Origin: Bacteroidetes bacterium UBA2364
GTDB taxonomy: Bacteria; Bacteroidota; Rhodothermia; Rhodothermales; UBA2364
Assembly: GCA_002344075.1 (NCBI GenBank)
Contig: DDTM01000049.1
Coordinates: forward strand, 1-55,993
Direction: 5' to 3'
Length of the DNA: 55,993 nt
The translations under genes were made by a program, and so were the position numbers. The notes below the pieces were generated by a model. It was given only the letters and a program-made list of their open reading frames with translations, searched no databases and was not told the DNA's origin. Below are positions 42,446-50,992 of this stretch, piece by piece; the stretch's first letter is position 1; the number at the start of each line of letters is the position of its first letter.

Positions 42446-43435
42446 ATGAACAGACGAAACGTTTTTATGGCCATTGGCGCTGCCGCTTCCGGTTTTGGGT
42501 TCTCAACTCAAACTTCTACAGTAGGCGAAATGAATCGGGGTGCTTTTTCGCAAGATGGGAACCAGCTTACGTTTTACCATGATCAGATTAGAGAGCCTTT
42601 TAAGGTGATGGCGACGGCGGATACCCACCTGTTTCGCGATGATGAAAGGGGGGAGCCGTTTAAAGCGTATAGTGGCCGAATGGCTAAAGCATACAACCAG
42701 ACGCGGCATGTGAAGACAGGAAATATCACGAATCCTGAAACTTGCTTTCTCGAAACACTCGCCATCGCACGTCAGGAGCAGGTTGCATTTGTGGCCCTCT
42801 TGGGCGATATTTTTAGTTTTCCGTCCGAAGCAGCAATCGAATGGGCTGAAGCACAACTGAAAGAAAGCCAACTCTCTTATGTATATGTGGCCGGAAACCA
42901 TGATTGGCACTACGAAGGTATGGAAGGTTCCTTAGAATCGTTGAGGCGTAAGTGGGTGAATAATCGCCTGCTCCGGCTATACCAAGGGGGAAATCCACTG
43001 ATGCAGGTGCGGGAGGTTGCGGGTGTACAATTTGTTGTGCTCGATAATTCTTATTACGAGATATTGCCAGAACAACTGGCTTTCACGAGAAGGATACTCC
43101 GTTCTAAGAGACCAATCGTTTTGATGATGCACATTCCTTTGTATGCAATGGGGCGAAAAGTGGGGTATGGGTGCGGGCACCCTGGTTGGAATGCTCAAAA
43201 TGACAGGAGCTATCAATTGGAGCGACGTGAACAATGGCCTGAAAAAGGGCATTCTGCCACAACCTTTCAGTTTTACAGAGAGGTGACGCAAGCACCAAAT
43301 GTGTTGGCTACAATAAGCGGACATATTCATGAACCAACGCTTGACCTCATTAATGGAATGCCCAGTGTTGTCACGGATGCCAATGCCCAGGGTGGGTATT
43401 TGAAATTGTTTTTCGCACCGTCTGGTAAAGGATAA
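42446..43435 (+). CDS. Secreted metallophosphoesterase
   Basis: A 329-residue calcineurin-like phosphoesterase. The metal and catalytic motifs are in order: DTH (ATADTHLF), GD (LLGDIFSF), GNHD (VAGNHDWHY), a single His (LMMHIPLYAMG) and GHIH (ISGHIHEPT). The N-terminus MNRRNVFMAIGAAASGFGF resembles a twin-arginine signal, so it is probably folded and exported by the Tat path. It starts 7 bp after the serine hydrolase gene, suggesting co-transcription; both act outside the membrane. Confidence 0.9.
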   Translation: MNRRNVFMAIGAAASGFGFSTQTSTVGEMNRGAFSQDGNQLTFYHDQIREPFKVMATADTHLFRDDERGEPFKAYSGRMAKAYNQTRHVKTGNITNPETCFLETLAIARQEQVAFVALLGDIFSFPSEAAIEWAEAQLKESQLSYVYVAGNHDWHYEGMEGSLESLRRKWVNNRLLRLYQGGNPLMQVREVAGVQFVVLDNSYYEILPEQLAFTRRILRSKRPIVLMMHIPLYAMGRKVGYGCGHPGWNAQNDRSYQLERREQWPEKGHSATTFQFYREVTQAPNVLATISGHIHEPTLDLINGMPSVVTDANAQGGYLKLFFAPSGKG

Positions 43436-43500
43436 GCTATTGCCGATAGAAATCTTGCATGTGTTTGTACTCTTTCTTATATTTTTAGGTGCATAAAAAC

Positions 43501-43522
43501 ATTAGGTTAAACAAGACCTAAT
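43501..43522. other. Short inverted repeat after the phosphoesterase gene
   Basis: ATTAGGT (43501-43507) pairs with ACCTAAT (43516-43522) across an 8-nt loop. There is no T-run, so this may be a weak terminator, an operator for the next gene, or chance. Confidence 0.3.
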
Positions 43523-43621
43523 CTGTTACATAGCGCTACATTTTTAATGTAACCAAACTCCATGATAAAGGCATGTACTGGTGACACCGAGATAGTTGGA
43601 TGCCTAAAAACACTTTATCCT

Positions 43622-45046
43622 ATGTCCAAAATAATACCTTACTTATTCATAATTATAAGTATCTTCTTTCCTGTTGCTTTTGCCCAATCGCCACCAGATC
43701 TAACAGATGATATTGCTTGGAGTGCTGGAACCTCGACAGTTACCGATATTACTAATGCGTTTAATGCTGGACGAAGGGGGGAAGAAACACAGTTGGGACT
43801 TACCAGTAACGTGCTCGGTAACCTCGTAATGCCCAGTCAGGCCACCTGGGATGCCATGAGCTTCAACGCAAAGGGACTTTACTTGGTGAACGCAGAGAGA
43901 ACTGCCCGCGCCAATGTCAATTATGGGGGCACGGTCGTGAAGGGGCTGCCGCTGGAAGGCATCAATGATGAACTTACAACTACAGCACAATCTTATGCCG
44001 ATTATTTAATCACGGTTAACCAATTTACACACACTGCAACTCCAGCGCATTCATTAGGATTAGATCCATTTACACGGGTTGAGAATACGATTCCGGCAAA
44101 TTGCAGAGAGTTTATTGCCTACTCCGAGAATCTTGCGGCGTTCTGGACTTCGGGTAGCTCAAACCCTTTGCCCATTGAGCGTGCTATTTTTGGATGGATT
44201 TATGAAGACAAAAACTCCTCATGGGGGCATCGCAGATTGGTTTTGATCCAAGACTTCCAGTTGGGAGGAAGTCTAGGAGACACATCTGGATTTGACAACA
44301 ACTATGGATCATCAACTTCAGAAGGGTTTTTGGGTTTTGCCGTTGCGAATGATGCTGCGTACAATCCATTTGGCTTTATGGGTATGAATATGGGAACCGT
44401 TATTGTAATGTTGATTTTTGATCCTAAACCTACATGTTCGGTACCTCTGCCAGTTACCCTAACCTCCTTCACCAGTATTTTTGAAAATCAGCGTGTGGGC
44501 TTAAAATGGGAAACAATGTCAGAACCAAACTTCGATGGTTTTTGGGTCGAAATGACGGAATTGACACAGCAAGGGGGAGGGACTGCAATTGGGACGTTTC
44601 GACCTATAGCCTTTTTTCCAGCCAAAGGAACGCCGGAAACCGGAGCTATTTACAGTTATGAGTCAAGCGACTTGGTCTCCGGAATCTATTTTTTCCGGCT
44701 TAAAAAAGTGGATAAGAATGGCTTTATCTCCTATACATCTGCCCAACGCATCGAAGTCTCTAATCTGCCAGAGGGCTATCAGATCGGCGGAGTTTACCCC
44801 AATCCGTTTGATGAAAACCTGACCATTGAGGTTACGGTGGCCAGAGAGCAAAAAATTGACTTTCAGGTATTGGACTTGCAGGGCCGCGAACTGTTTTTCG
44901 TAGATCCACAAGAAGTATCCCCTCTGGTTCGTTATCAAAAAAGATTGGTCCTAAATGGGTTTGCGCAAGGCACATATTTCTTACGTATCCGTGGAGAAAC
45001 ATTTACCAAAACATTGCCAATTACCCACGTTAAGAAAACGCAATGA
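43622..45046 (+). CDS. CAP-domain protein with T9SS sorting tail
   Basis: A 474-residue exported protein. The signal peptide (MSKIIPYLFIIISIFFPVAFAQ) is followed by an SCP/PR1-type CAP domain (about 75-270) with LYLVNAERTARANVNYGG, QSYADYLITV, SENLAAF and WGHRRLVL. Next comes a Gly/Thr beta region (SFTSIFENQRVGLKWET), and the end carries a T9SS type A sorting domain (GGVYPNPFDENLTIEVTV, GTYFLRI, TFTKTLPITHV). It is probably delivered to the cell surface or medium. The ATG at 43622 gives the signal; an in-frame ATG at 43562 would extend it. Confidence 0.88.
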   Translation: MSKIIPYLFIIISIFFPVAFAQSPPDLTDDIAWSAGTSTVTDITNAFNAGRRGEETQLGLTSNVLGNLVMPSQATWDAMSFNAKGLYLVNAERTARANVNYGGTVVKGLPLEGINDELTTTAQSYADYLITVNQFTHTATPAHSLGLDPFTRVENTIPANCREFIAYSENLAAFWTSGSSNPLPIERAIFGWIYEDKNSSWGHRRLVLIQDFQLGGSLGDTSGFDNNYGSSTSEGFLGFAVANDAAYNPFGFMGMNMGTVIVMLIFDPKPTCSVPLPVTLTSFTSIFENQRVGLKWETMSEPNFDGFWVEMTELTQQGGGTAIGTFRPIAFFPAKGTPETGAIYSYESSDLVSGIYFFRLKKVDKNGFISYTSAQRIEVSNLPEGYQIGGVYPNPFDENLTIEVTVAREQKIDFQVLDLQGRELFFVDPQEVSPLVRYQKRLVLNGFAQGTYFLRIRGETFTKTLPITHVKKTQ

Positions 45047-45068
45047 CGGTTTAACTTTAGATGCATAA

Positions 45069-45722
45069 ATGAAAAAAAATACGGCAGCGACGATTATTAT
45101 GGTGCTCTGGTCGGTGTTTGGTATGGGATGTTTTTCAGAATCGAAGAATGGTCCACAAAACGAGTCAGCCGCTGCTCCCATTCGACGTATAGCCGTAACA
45201 AATCCTGTCGTAGAACGCCTCATTTCAGCAGCAATTGAGCAGGTTGGTCTTACAACTGGATATGACCCCGCTTATCGGACGCTGTCATATCCGAATGGAG
45301 ATGTACCCATTCATACCGGGGTATGTTCGGATGTCCTAATTCGTGCATTTCGGTTTATTGACATGGACTTCCAAAAAGAAGTGCACGAAGACATGCGAAA
45401 GGGTTTTGGAAAATATCCCCAACTTTGGAATATGTCCAGACCCGATCCAAACATAGACCACCGCCGGGTACCCAATCTGATGCGGTTTTTTCAACGAAAA
45501 GGCTGGGAAATACCCATATCCGATGAAGCACGTCATTATAAGCCTGGTGATATCGTCACTTGGATTATCCCACCAAACCTCACCCACATAGGACTCGTTA
45601 CAAACCGGATTGCGAATGGAGATCGGCTCATGGTGGTACATAACTATGGGTTCGGAACGGTCGAAAATGATGCCTTATTCCTCTGGAAACAGACCGGACA
45701 TTTTCGGATAAGCCAGAATTAG
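45069..45722 (+). CDS. DUF1287 family lipoprotein
   Basis: A 217-residue protein with a lipoprotein-type signal (VLWSVFGMGC, Cys21). The mature part matches DUF1287: ISAAIEQVGLTTGYDPAYRTL, then GVCSDVLIRAFRFID with a candidate nucleophile Cys, and THIGLVTN followed by MVVHNYG. The layout of Cys, His and Asn recalls an NlpC/P60-like papain fold acting on peptidoglycan, but the activity is not established. It lies 22 bp after the CAP protein gene. Confidence 0.87.
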   Translation: MKKNTAATIIMVLWSVFGMGCFSESKNGPQNESAAAPIRRIAVTNPVVERLISAAIEQVGLTTGYDPAYRTLSYPNGDVPIHTGVCSDVLIRAFRFIDMDFQKEVHEDMRKGFGKYPQLWNMSRPDPNIDHRRVPNLMRFFQRKGWEIPISDEARHYKPGDIVTWIIPPNLTHIGLVTNRIANGDRLMVVHNYGFGTVENDALFLWKQTGHFRISQN

Positions 45723-45894
45723 CATATTTAAGCCACTTGTTACGAAGTAGTATTCATTTTAAATTCATCTTAACACTGTTAACTTATTATGCTGCATTGC
45801 GTTAAATTATTCAAAAAGCCCTTTCATATGTGGACAACCCGCTCGAAGGGCGCAATGTTGTATAGATTTTTTCATTTTCCACCGCTTATCCAAT

Positions 45895-47712
45895 ATGACC
45901 ATGATGCAGACAGCCCCAACCGGTGAACTTCTAAAAGGAGGAATGTTTCTAACCGTTTCTGGTTCTTCTGAAGAGGTTTTTATACCGGAAGAATTAAACG
46001 AAGAACAACAAATGGTTTTGCAGATGACCAAAGATTTTTTGGAGCAAGAGGTTTTTCCTCAGCGGGAACAGATCGAAAAGCAGGCAGAAGGAGTTACGCC
46101 TGCTTTGCTTCGGAAAATGGGAGAACTGGGGCTATTGGGTGCACACATGCCCGAAATGTATGGTGGAACAGCCTTGGATACCAACACCAACACCCTTATT
46201 GCAGATGTAATGGGGCCAGCAGGCTCTTTTAGTGTTGCCTTGGCGGCCCATACAGGGATTGGGATGTTGCCCATTCTCTATTTCGGTACAGATGCACAGA
46301 AAGAAAAATATTTACCCGGATTAATTTCCGGCGAACTGAAAGCGGCTTATTGTCTTACAGAACCAGCAAGTGGCTCGGATGCCTTGGCTGCTAAAACCCA
46401 TGCGGTTTTAAGCGATGATGGTTCCCATTATATGCTGAATGGTCAGAAAATGTGGATTACCAATTCCGGATTTGCGGATGTATTTATTGTATTTGCAAAA
46501 ATAGATGGTGAGAAATTTACAGGCTTTATCGTAGAAAAGGATTCTGCCGGTCTTACTTTGGGCGCGGAAGAAGACAAGATGGGCATCAAGGGGTCTTCTA
46601 CGCGTCAGGTATTTTTCGAGAATGTGGCAGTTCCCGTAGATCAGGTGTTGGGGGAAATTGGGAAGGGCCATTTGATAGCCTTCAATGTACTCAATATCGG
46701 TCGTTATAAACTAGGTGTACTTTGCACGGGAGGGAGTAAGGGTGTTTTGACAGAAGCCACCCGTTATGCCAATGAGCGCTTCCAGTTTGGGCAACCGATT
46801 GCTAATTTTGGTGCCATTCAGTATAAGTTAGGGGAAATGGCCACACGGATTTTTGCCAGCGAGAGTGCCATTTATCGCGCCTCCAACCAAATGCACCTGC
46901 AAAAAGAAGCCTCTGTGAGTTCTGGAAAATCATATGCCGAGGCAATGTTAGATGCTGCTGAGGAATACGCCATCGAGTGCTCTATCCTTAAAATTCTGGG
47001 ATCAGAAGTATTGGATTATTGCGTGGACGAGAACGTACAAATACATGGTGGAATAGGTTTTAGTGAAGAATATCCAGCGGCAAGGGCATATCGCGATAGT
47101 CGAATTAACCGCATATTTGAGGGTACAAACGAAATCAACCGCTTATTAATGGTGGATATGCTGCTTCGTCGTTTTATGAAAGGCGAAATAGATTTGTTAA
47201 CCCCAATTTTTGAAGTACAAGATGAGGTATCGTTAGGTAATTTGGGTGAAAACCGTCCTAAAGAACGATATGCCGCAGCGCAATTCCAGGTGGCCCAATT
47301 TAAGAAGGTATTTCTGCTCACCATTGGTCATGCACTGACGGCACAGACAGAGGGTAAGTTGAACCTGAAAGAAGAGCAAGAAATTCTAATGAATATTGCG
47401 GATATCATTACCGAAATCTATACCGTAGAATCGGTTCTATTGAGAATTGAAAAATTACATCAAATAAAGCCGGACGAAGATTTTTCGGTCTATGAAGCCA
47501 TGCTGGATCTGGTCTTGTTAGAGGGATCGCGCAAATGCCGTAACTTTGCAACAGATGCCTTGGCTGCTTTTACTGACGCTGAACTGCTCGAGGGTGTTTT
47601 GGTTGGTATCGAAGGTTATACGCGAATGCCTGCAATCAATGTAAAGGCTGCACGTCGTCAGGTTGCAGGTCAGTTATGCAAGCAAGGTGGTTGGTGTTTT
47701 GGAGTTCGGTAA
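45895..47712 (+). CDS. Large acyl-CoA dehydrogenase
   Basis: A 605-residue flavoenzyme of the acyl-CoA dehydrogenase family. The core has AYCLTEPASGSDALA, MWITNSGFADVF, the FAD-binding YANERFQFGQPIANF, and the C-terminal RDSRINRIFEGTNEINRLL, whose Glu is in the catalytic base position. A 190-residue C-terminal extension resembles the very-long-chain type. It introduces the first double bond in beta-oxidation; chain length is not read from sequence. The meaB gene for methylmalonyl-CoA mutase follows, fitting fatty-acid or branched-chain amino-acid breakdown. A stem (GCCCTT/AAGGGC, 45818-45851) lies upstream. Confidence 0.93.
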   Translation: MTMMQTAPTGELLKGGMFLTVSGSSEEVFIPEELNEEQQMVLQMTKDFLEQEVFPQREQIEKQAEGVTPALLRKMGELGLLGAHMPEMYGGTALDTNTNTLIADVMGPAGSFSVALAAHTGIGMLPILYFGTDAQKEKYLPGLISGELKAAYCLTEPASGSDALAAKTHAVLSDDGSHYMLNGQKMWITNSGFADVFIVFAKIDGEKFTGFIVEKDSAGLTLGAEEDKMGIKGSSTRQVFFENVAVPVDQVLGEIGKGHLIAFNVLNIGRYKLGVLCTGGSKGVLTEATRYANERFQFGQPIANFGAIQYKLGEMATRIFASESAIYRASNQMHLQKEASVSSGKSYAEAMLDAAEEYAIECSILKILGSEVLDYCVDENVQIHGGIGFSEEYPAARAYRDSRINRIFEGTNEINRLLMVDMLLRRFMKGEIDLLTPIFEVQDEVSLGNLGENRPKERYAAAQFQVAQFKKVFLLTIGHALTAQTEGKLNLKEEQEILMNIADIITEIYTVESVLLRIEKLHQIKPDEDFSVYEAMLDLVLLEGSRKCRNFATDALAAFTDAELLEGVLVGIEGYTRMPAINVKAARRQVAGQLCKQGGWCFGVR

Positions 47713-47761
47713 ATCCAGCGTAACGGGTGATACTGATGTAAAAGGAATATTGAAAGAAACT

Positions 47762-47796
47762 AAAGGGTGGCTTGGTTCTAACAGGCTTGCCCTTTT
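47762..47796 (+). terminator. Terminator after the acyl-CoA dehydrogenase gene
   Basis: AAAGGG (47762-47767) and CCCTTT (47790-47795) can pair, and the stem can extend through nearby G/C pairs. A T-rich tract (TTTTTCTTTTTC) follows. It lies about 50 bp after the stop and about 85 bp before meaB. Confidence 0.55.
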
Positions 47797-47880
47797 TCTT
47801 TTTCGTTTTTGAATTCTTAACGCCACCTTTGGGCGGAAAGGTGCTATTTTTGGATAAAAGCAAGCCACAAATATCCGAGC

Positions 47881-48873
47881 ATGAGACTACCCTTACCAGA
47901 CGTTGATACCTTTTGCGATGGCATTCTTTCCGGAAATCGTATGATTTTAAGTCGTGCGATTACCTTAATGGAAAGTACTTCGGCGACCCATCAAGAGTTG
48001 GGTCAGCATGTACTGGAGCGGTGTGTTCCTTATACGGGCAAGAGTATTCGGGTTGGTATTTCCGGGGTTCCGGGTGTTGGGAAAAGTACCTTCATCGAAG
48101 CTGTTGGATTGTATGTGGCGTCTCTTGGTCATCATGTTGCGGTTTTGGCCATAGACCCACGTAGCGAAAAAACACGGGGTAGTATTTTGGGTGATAAGAC
48201 TCGTATGGAAGCCTTGTCAAATCACCCTCGAGCATTTATCAGACCCACTTCTTCCGGAGGGGCTTTGGGCGGGGTAGCACCGAAAACCCGTGAAGTGATG
48301 TTATTGTGTGAGGCTGCTGGTTTCGATGTGGTTTTTGTGGAAACTGTCGGAGTTGGGCAATCCGAGACGCAGGTAGCATCTATGGTAGATTTTTTTCTGC
48401 TGCTGATGCTGGCTGGTGCAGGAGATGAATTACAGGGCATCAAGAGGGGAATAATGGAACTGGCCGATGGTGTTGTGATTAATAAAGCCGATGGGAGCAA
48501 TAAAGTGGCTGCCGAGGCGGCGCGGGTTTCTTATAAACGTGCGCTGCATCTGTTTAGAGAAAACGAGTCCGGATGGTCTCCTAAAGTAAAAACGTGCTCC
48601 GCCTTGGAGAGTACAGGTATTGCGGAGGTTTGGGATATGATTCTTGCACACCACGAATGTGTGGAAAAAAACGGCTGGCTGGCTTTAAAACGCACCGAAC
48701 AATCAGCATTTTGGTTACATCAGATCGTCGAAAATGCGCTAAAAAACCATTTTTACCACCACCCCGCCATTCGGGAAACTTTTCCAGAGTACGAACAAGC
48801 AGTAAAAGAAGGCAAAACCGTTCCAGGAGTTGCCGCTAATGCGCTATTACGCCGTTATCGAGAAGCCCCCTGA
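47881..48873 (+). CDS. meaB: Methylmalonyl-CoA mutase-associated GTPase MeaB
   Basis: A 330-residue P-loop GTPase. Walker A is GVPGVGKST (about residues 63-71), the switch region is VFVETVGVGQSETQVASMVDFF, and the guanine-specificity motif is NKADG. MeaB loads and protects the adenosylcobalamin enzyme methylmalonyl-CoA mutase. No mutase gene is in the window. Its last 19 bp overlap the end of the convergent SpoU gene. It is the second gene here (with the BtuB-like receptor) that may depend on vitamin B12. Confidence 0.95.
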   Translation: MRLPLPDVDTFCDGILSGNRMILSRAITLMESTSATHQELGQHVLERCVPYTGKSIRVGISGVPGVGKSTFIEAVGLYVASLGHHVAVLAIDPRSEKTRGSILGDKTRMEALSNHPRAFIRPTSSGGALGGVAPKTREVMLLCEAAGFDVVFVETVGVGQSETQVASMVDFFLLLMLAGAGDELQGIKRGIMELADGVVINKADGSNKVAAEAARVSYKRALHLFRENESGWSPKVKTCSALESTGIAEVWDMILAHHECVEKNGWLALKRTEQSAFWLHQIVENALKNHFYHHPAIRETFPEYEQAVKEGKTVPGVAANALLRRYREAP

Positions 48874-49469
48874 CCCGAAAATAGCTTTAGTTGTTGCGCC
48901 AGCCCGTATAAAGCAATCCCGTAAGCGACTGATACATTTAGAGATTGTTTTACGCCAAATTGTGGCAGTTCAAGTGCAAAATCACACTGTCTCATGGCTG
49001 CGTCCGAGACTCCAAATACTTCGTGGCCCACCACCAATGCTAAAGGGAATTCTTCTTGTCTTATATCTTGAACCAACCGCGATACATTGGCAATTTCTAA
49101 AGCGGCAATGTTGTAATGGCGATCTCGTAGATTTTGCAAAACAAGAGATGTTTCAGGATGGTAAGACCAAGGAACTGTATCTTGTGCGCCTAAGGCTGTT
49201 TTTTGAATTTCTGGATGTGTATCCGGTGTAGCCGTTATTCCACAGAGGTACAGATGTTCCACCAATATGGCATCGGAAGTTCTGAAAATAGCACCAACAT
49301 TATGAACCGACCGTATATTGTCTAAGACTGCCACGATTGGATGTCGTCGTAACGAAGAAATTTCGGGCAAAGAGGGCCTTGGAATTTCAGCATGGCTTAA
49401 TTTACGCAATAAAGTCGTTTCTTGGACGGTTTTAGATTGGGCGTCGAGCCCTGTTTTATCTTTTATCAT
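48855..49469 (-). CDS. SpoU-family RNA 2'-O-methyltransferase
   Basis: A 204-residue SPOUT methyltransferase with the three motifs NVGAIFRTSDA (after NIRSVHN), LALVVGHEVFGVS and LPQFGVKQSLNVSVAYGIALY. It methylates a ribose in tRNA or rRNA; the target is not read from sequence. I chose the ATG at 49469; a TTG nine codons earlier is in frame. That leaves 15 bp to the divergent lipoprotein start at 49485. It overlaps the end of meaB by 19 bp. Confidence 0.92.
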   Translation of the reverse strand: MIKDKTGLDAQSKTVQETTLLRKLSHAEIPRPSLPEISSLRRHPIVAVLDNIRSVHNVGAIFRTSDAILVEHLYLCGITATPDTHPEIQKTALGAQDTVPWSYHPETSLVLQNLRDRHYNIAALEIANVSRLVQDIRQEEFPLALVVGHEVFGVSDAAMRQCDFALELPQFGVKQSLNVSVAYGIALYGLAQQLKLFSGQGASR

Positions 49470-49484
49470 TATAATGTAAAGCAA

Positions 49485-50096
49485 ATGAAAAATCAATACA
49501 CATTTGGAAGACTTCGACTCTTAATGCTGTCCGTCTGGTTACTGTCGTTGCCCGCCTGTCAGAATCTACAACAGTTATCCAGTCTTAAACTGATGAAGTT
49601 TGATCTGGATCGGGTAAGCAATGTACGACTTGCTGGCATTGATGTCCTCAATCTTAAGTCTGCACGTGATCTCGGTGCATTAGACCTCTTGCGGGTCACA
49701 CAAGCCATCGCAAGGCGTGATGTACCACTTTCTTTTAACCTACATGTGGCTGCTGAGGCCCCCCAGAATTTGCCTGTTACGGCAAAACTTTCTACGATGG
49801 AGTGGACCCTTTTCTTGCAAAACAAAGAAGCCGTGTCGGGCCTTCTAAATCAGTCCATTTCCTTGCCTGCTGGCCAGCGTGTGGACATTCCTGTGGAAAT
49901 TAAGCTCAATGCAGTGGACTTTGTTGAAGGGAATGCCCAAAATCTTGTTGAACTTGTAAAAAACCTCATAGGGTCAGGGGATAATCCTGTAAACCTTAGG
50001 CTAAGTGCTCGGCCCACCATTCAGACGCCATTAGGCCCATTTCGTTTTCCTAATGCAATAGATGTTGTAAGCAAGACTTACGGTCCGCAGCCTTAA
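49485..50096 (+). CDS. LEA14-like lipoprotein
   Basis: A 203-residue protein with a lipoprotein signal (RLLMLSVWLLSLPAC, Cys about 25). The mature part has LEA14/WHy-type beta motifs (VSNVRLAGIDVLNLKSARDLG, VPLSFNLHVAAEAPQNLPVTA, RVDIPVEIKLNAVDFV). Such domains are small beta-sandwiches of unclear function in bacteria. I chose the ATG at 49485 because it gives the signal peptide; an earlier start at 49422 lies within the divergent SpoU gene. A terminator follows. Confidence 0.8.
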   Translation: MKNQYTFGRLRLLMLSVWLLSLPACQNLQQLSSLKLMKFDLDRVSNVRLAGIDVLNLKSARDLGALDLLRVTQAIARRDVPLSFNLHVAAEAPQNLPVTAKLSTMEWTLFLQNKEAVSGLLNQSISLPAGQRVDIPVEIKLNAVDFVEGNAQNLVELVKNLIGSGDNPVNLRLSARPTIQTPLGPFRFPNAIDVVSKTYGPQP

Positions 50097-50121
50097 AAGT
50101 GAAGAATTTAGGTAATTATTT

Positions 50122-50151
50122 GCCTGCTCCTGATGAGAAGCAGGCTTTTTT
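50122..50151 (+). terminator. Intrinsic terminator after the LEA14-like gene
   Basis: GCCTGCT (50122-50128) pairs with AGCAGGC (50139-50145), followed by six T. Its loop holds the ATG at 50133, which is therefore an unlikely cmk start. Confidence 0.88.
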
Positions 50152-50186
50152 GTATATTCTCAGGCTGTAAAACAAATTACAACATC

Positions 50187-50861
50187 TTGATTATTGCCAT
50201 TGATGGGCCTGCTGGCTCCGGAAAAAGTACAACTGCAAAATTGGTCGCAAAAGCCTTGGGGCTCTTGTATCTGGATACGGGAGCCATGTATCGGGCAATT
50301 GCTTATGCTTGTTTAAAAGTTGATCTGGACGTGGAGGATGTTGCCTTTTCTACTTTTGTAGAGAATTTGCAATTGGCAATAACGCCGGCGTCTGACGAAA
50401 TGCAGGTATGGGTTTCCGGTCAAAATGTGACATCCAAGATACGAACACAAGAAGTGACGGGTATGGCAAGTAAAGTGGCAACACAAGCCATCGTTCGCAA
50501 TAAATTGGTTGCTCTACAACGTCAGACAGCGCAAAAGCAGCTAATCCAGAAAGGAGGGGTGGTCTTGGACGGGCGTGATATTGGAACCGTCGTATTTCCG
50601 GATGCGGATCTGAAGATCTTTTTAACCGCAGACCCCAAGATTCGTGCAAAACGGCGTGTTGCTGAGATGAATGCAAAAGGCATTGATGTGGATTTTGAAG
50701 CGATACGATTAGAAATTGAGTTGCGAGATGCACAGGATAGCACCAGGGCAATAGCGCCCCTGCAAAAAGCAGATGATGCCATTGTATTGGACACCACGTC
50801 GCTCGGTATTTCTGAACAAGTAAACCAAGTAATCGCACAAGCCAAATTGAAAACAACTTAA
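50187..50861 (+). CDS. cmk: Cytidylate kinase
   Basis: A 224-residue kinase that phosphorylates CMP and dCMP with ATP. The P-loop is IDGPAGSGKSTTAKLVAKAL, followed by YLDTGAMYRAIAYA, the CMP-specific insert, VLDGRDIGTVVFPDADLKIFL and a LID-type region with RAKRRVAEMNAKG. I place the start at TTG 50187, immediately before the P-loop strand. The first in-frame ATG (50133) lies inside a terminator hairpin and adds 18 residues not expected for the family. The cmk-rpsA order that follows is widely conserved. Confidence 0.92.
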   Translation: MIIAIDGPAGSGKSTTAKLVAKALGLLYLDTGAMYRAIAYACLKVDLDVEDVAFSTFVENLQLAITPASDEMQVWVSGQNVTSKIRTQEVTGMASKVATQAIVRNKLVALQRQTAQKQLIQKGGVVLDGRDIGTVVFPDADLKIFLTADPKIRAKRRVAEMNAKGIDVDFEAIRLEIELRDAQDSTRAIAPLQKADDAIVLDTTSLGISEQVNQVIAQAKLKTT

Positions 50862-50877
50862 TTCACTGTTTTATAAA
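50847..50877 (+). promoter_or_regulatory. Candidate rpsA promoter
   Basis: TTGAAA (50847-50852) and TATAAA (50872-50877) are 19 bp apart, spanning the end of cmk. The spacing is slightly long for a sigma-70 promoter but fits the wider spacing in Bacteroidota. It would yield a leader of about 110 nt for rpsA. Confidence 0.35.
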
Positions 50878-50885
50878 TCTTTAGA

Positions 50886-50992
50886 CCCCGTATGTTGTCG
50901 TTCGGGACACGCGCAAACGGGAGCAATGTAGGAGAAGGGTACCTAAGACTGTCTCGCCTGTAAAGGAAAGTCCACGATGCCCGAAAATTTTT
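50886..50992 (+). other. rpsA 5' leader with possible stem
   Basis: Between cmk and rpsA, CCCGT (50887-50891) can pair with ACGGG (50917-50921), with TGTC/GACA inside, giving a two-part hairpin. Ribosomal protein S1 often represses its own translation through such leaders. No known leader family is recognised. Confidence 0.35.

Noticed and set aside
50940..50990. RNase P RNA-like motif (GGAAAGTCC) in the rpsA leader
   Set aside because: Only this short match is present, the leader is far too short for RNase P RNA, and the flanking conserved segments are missing.
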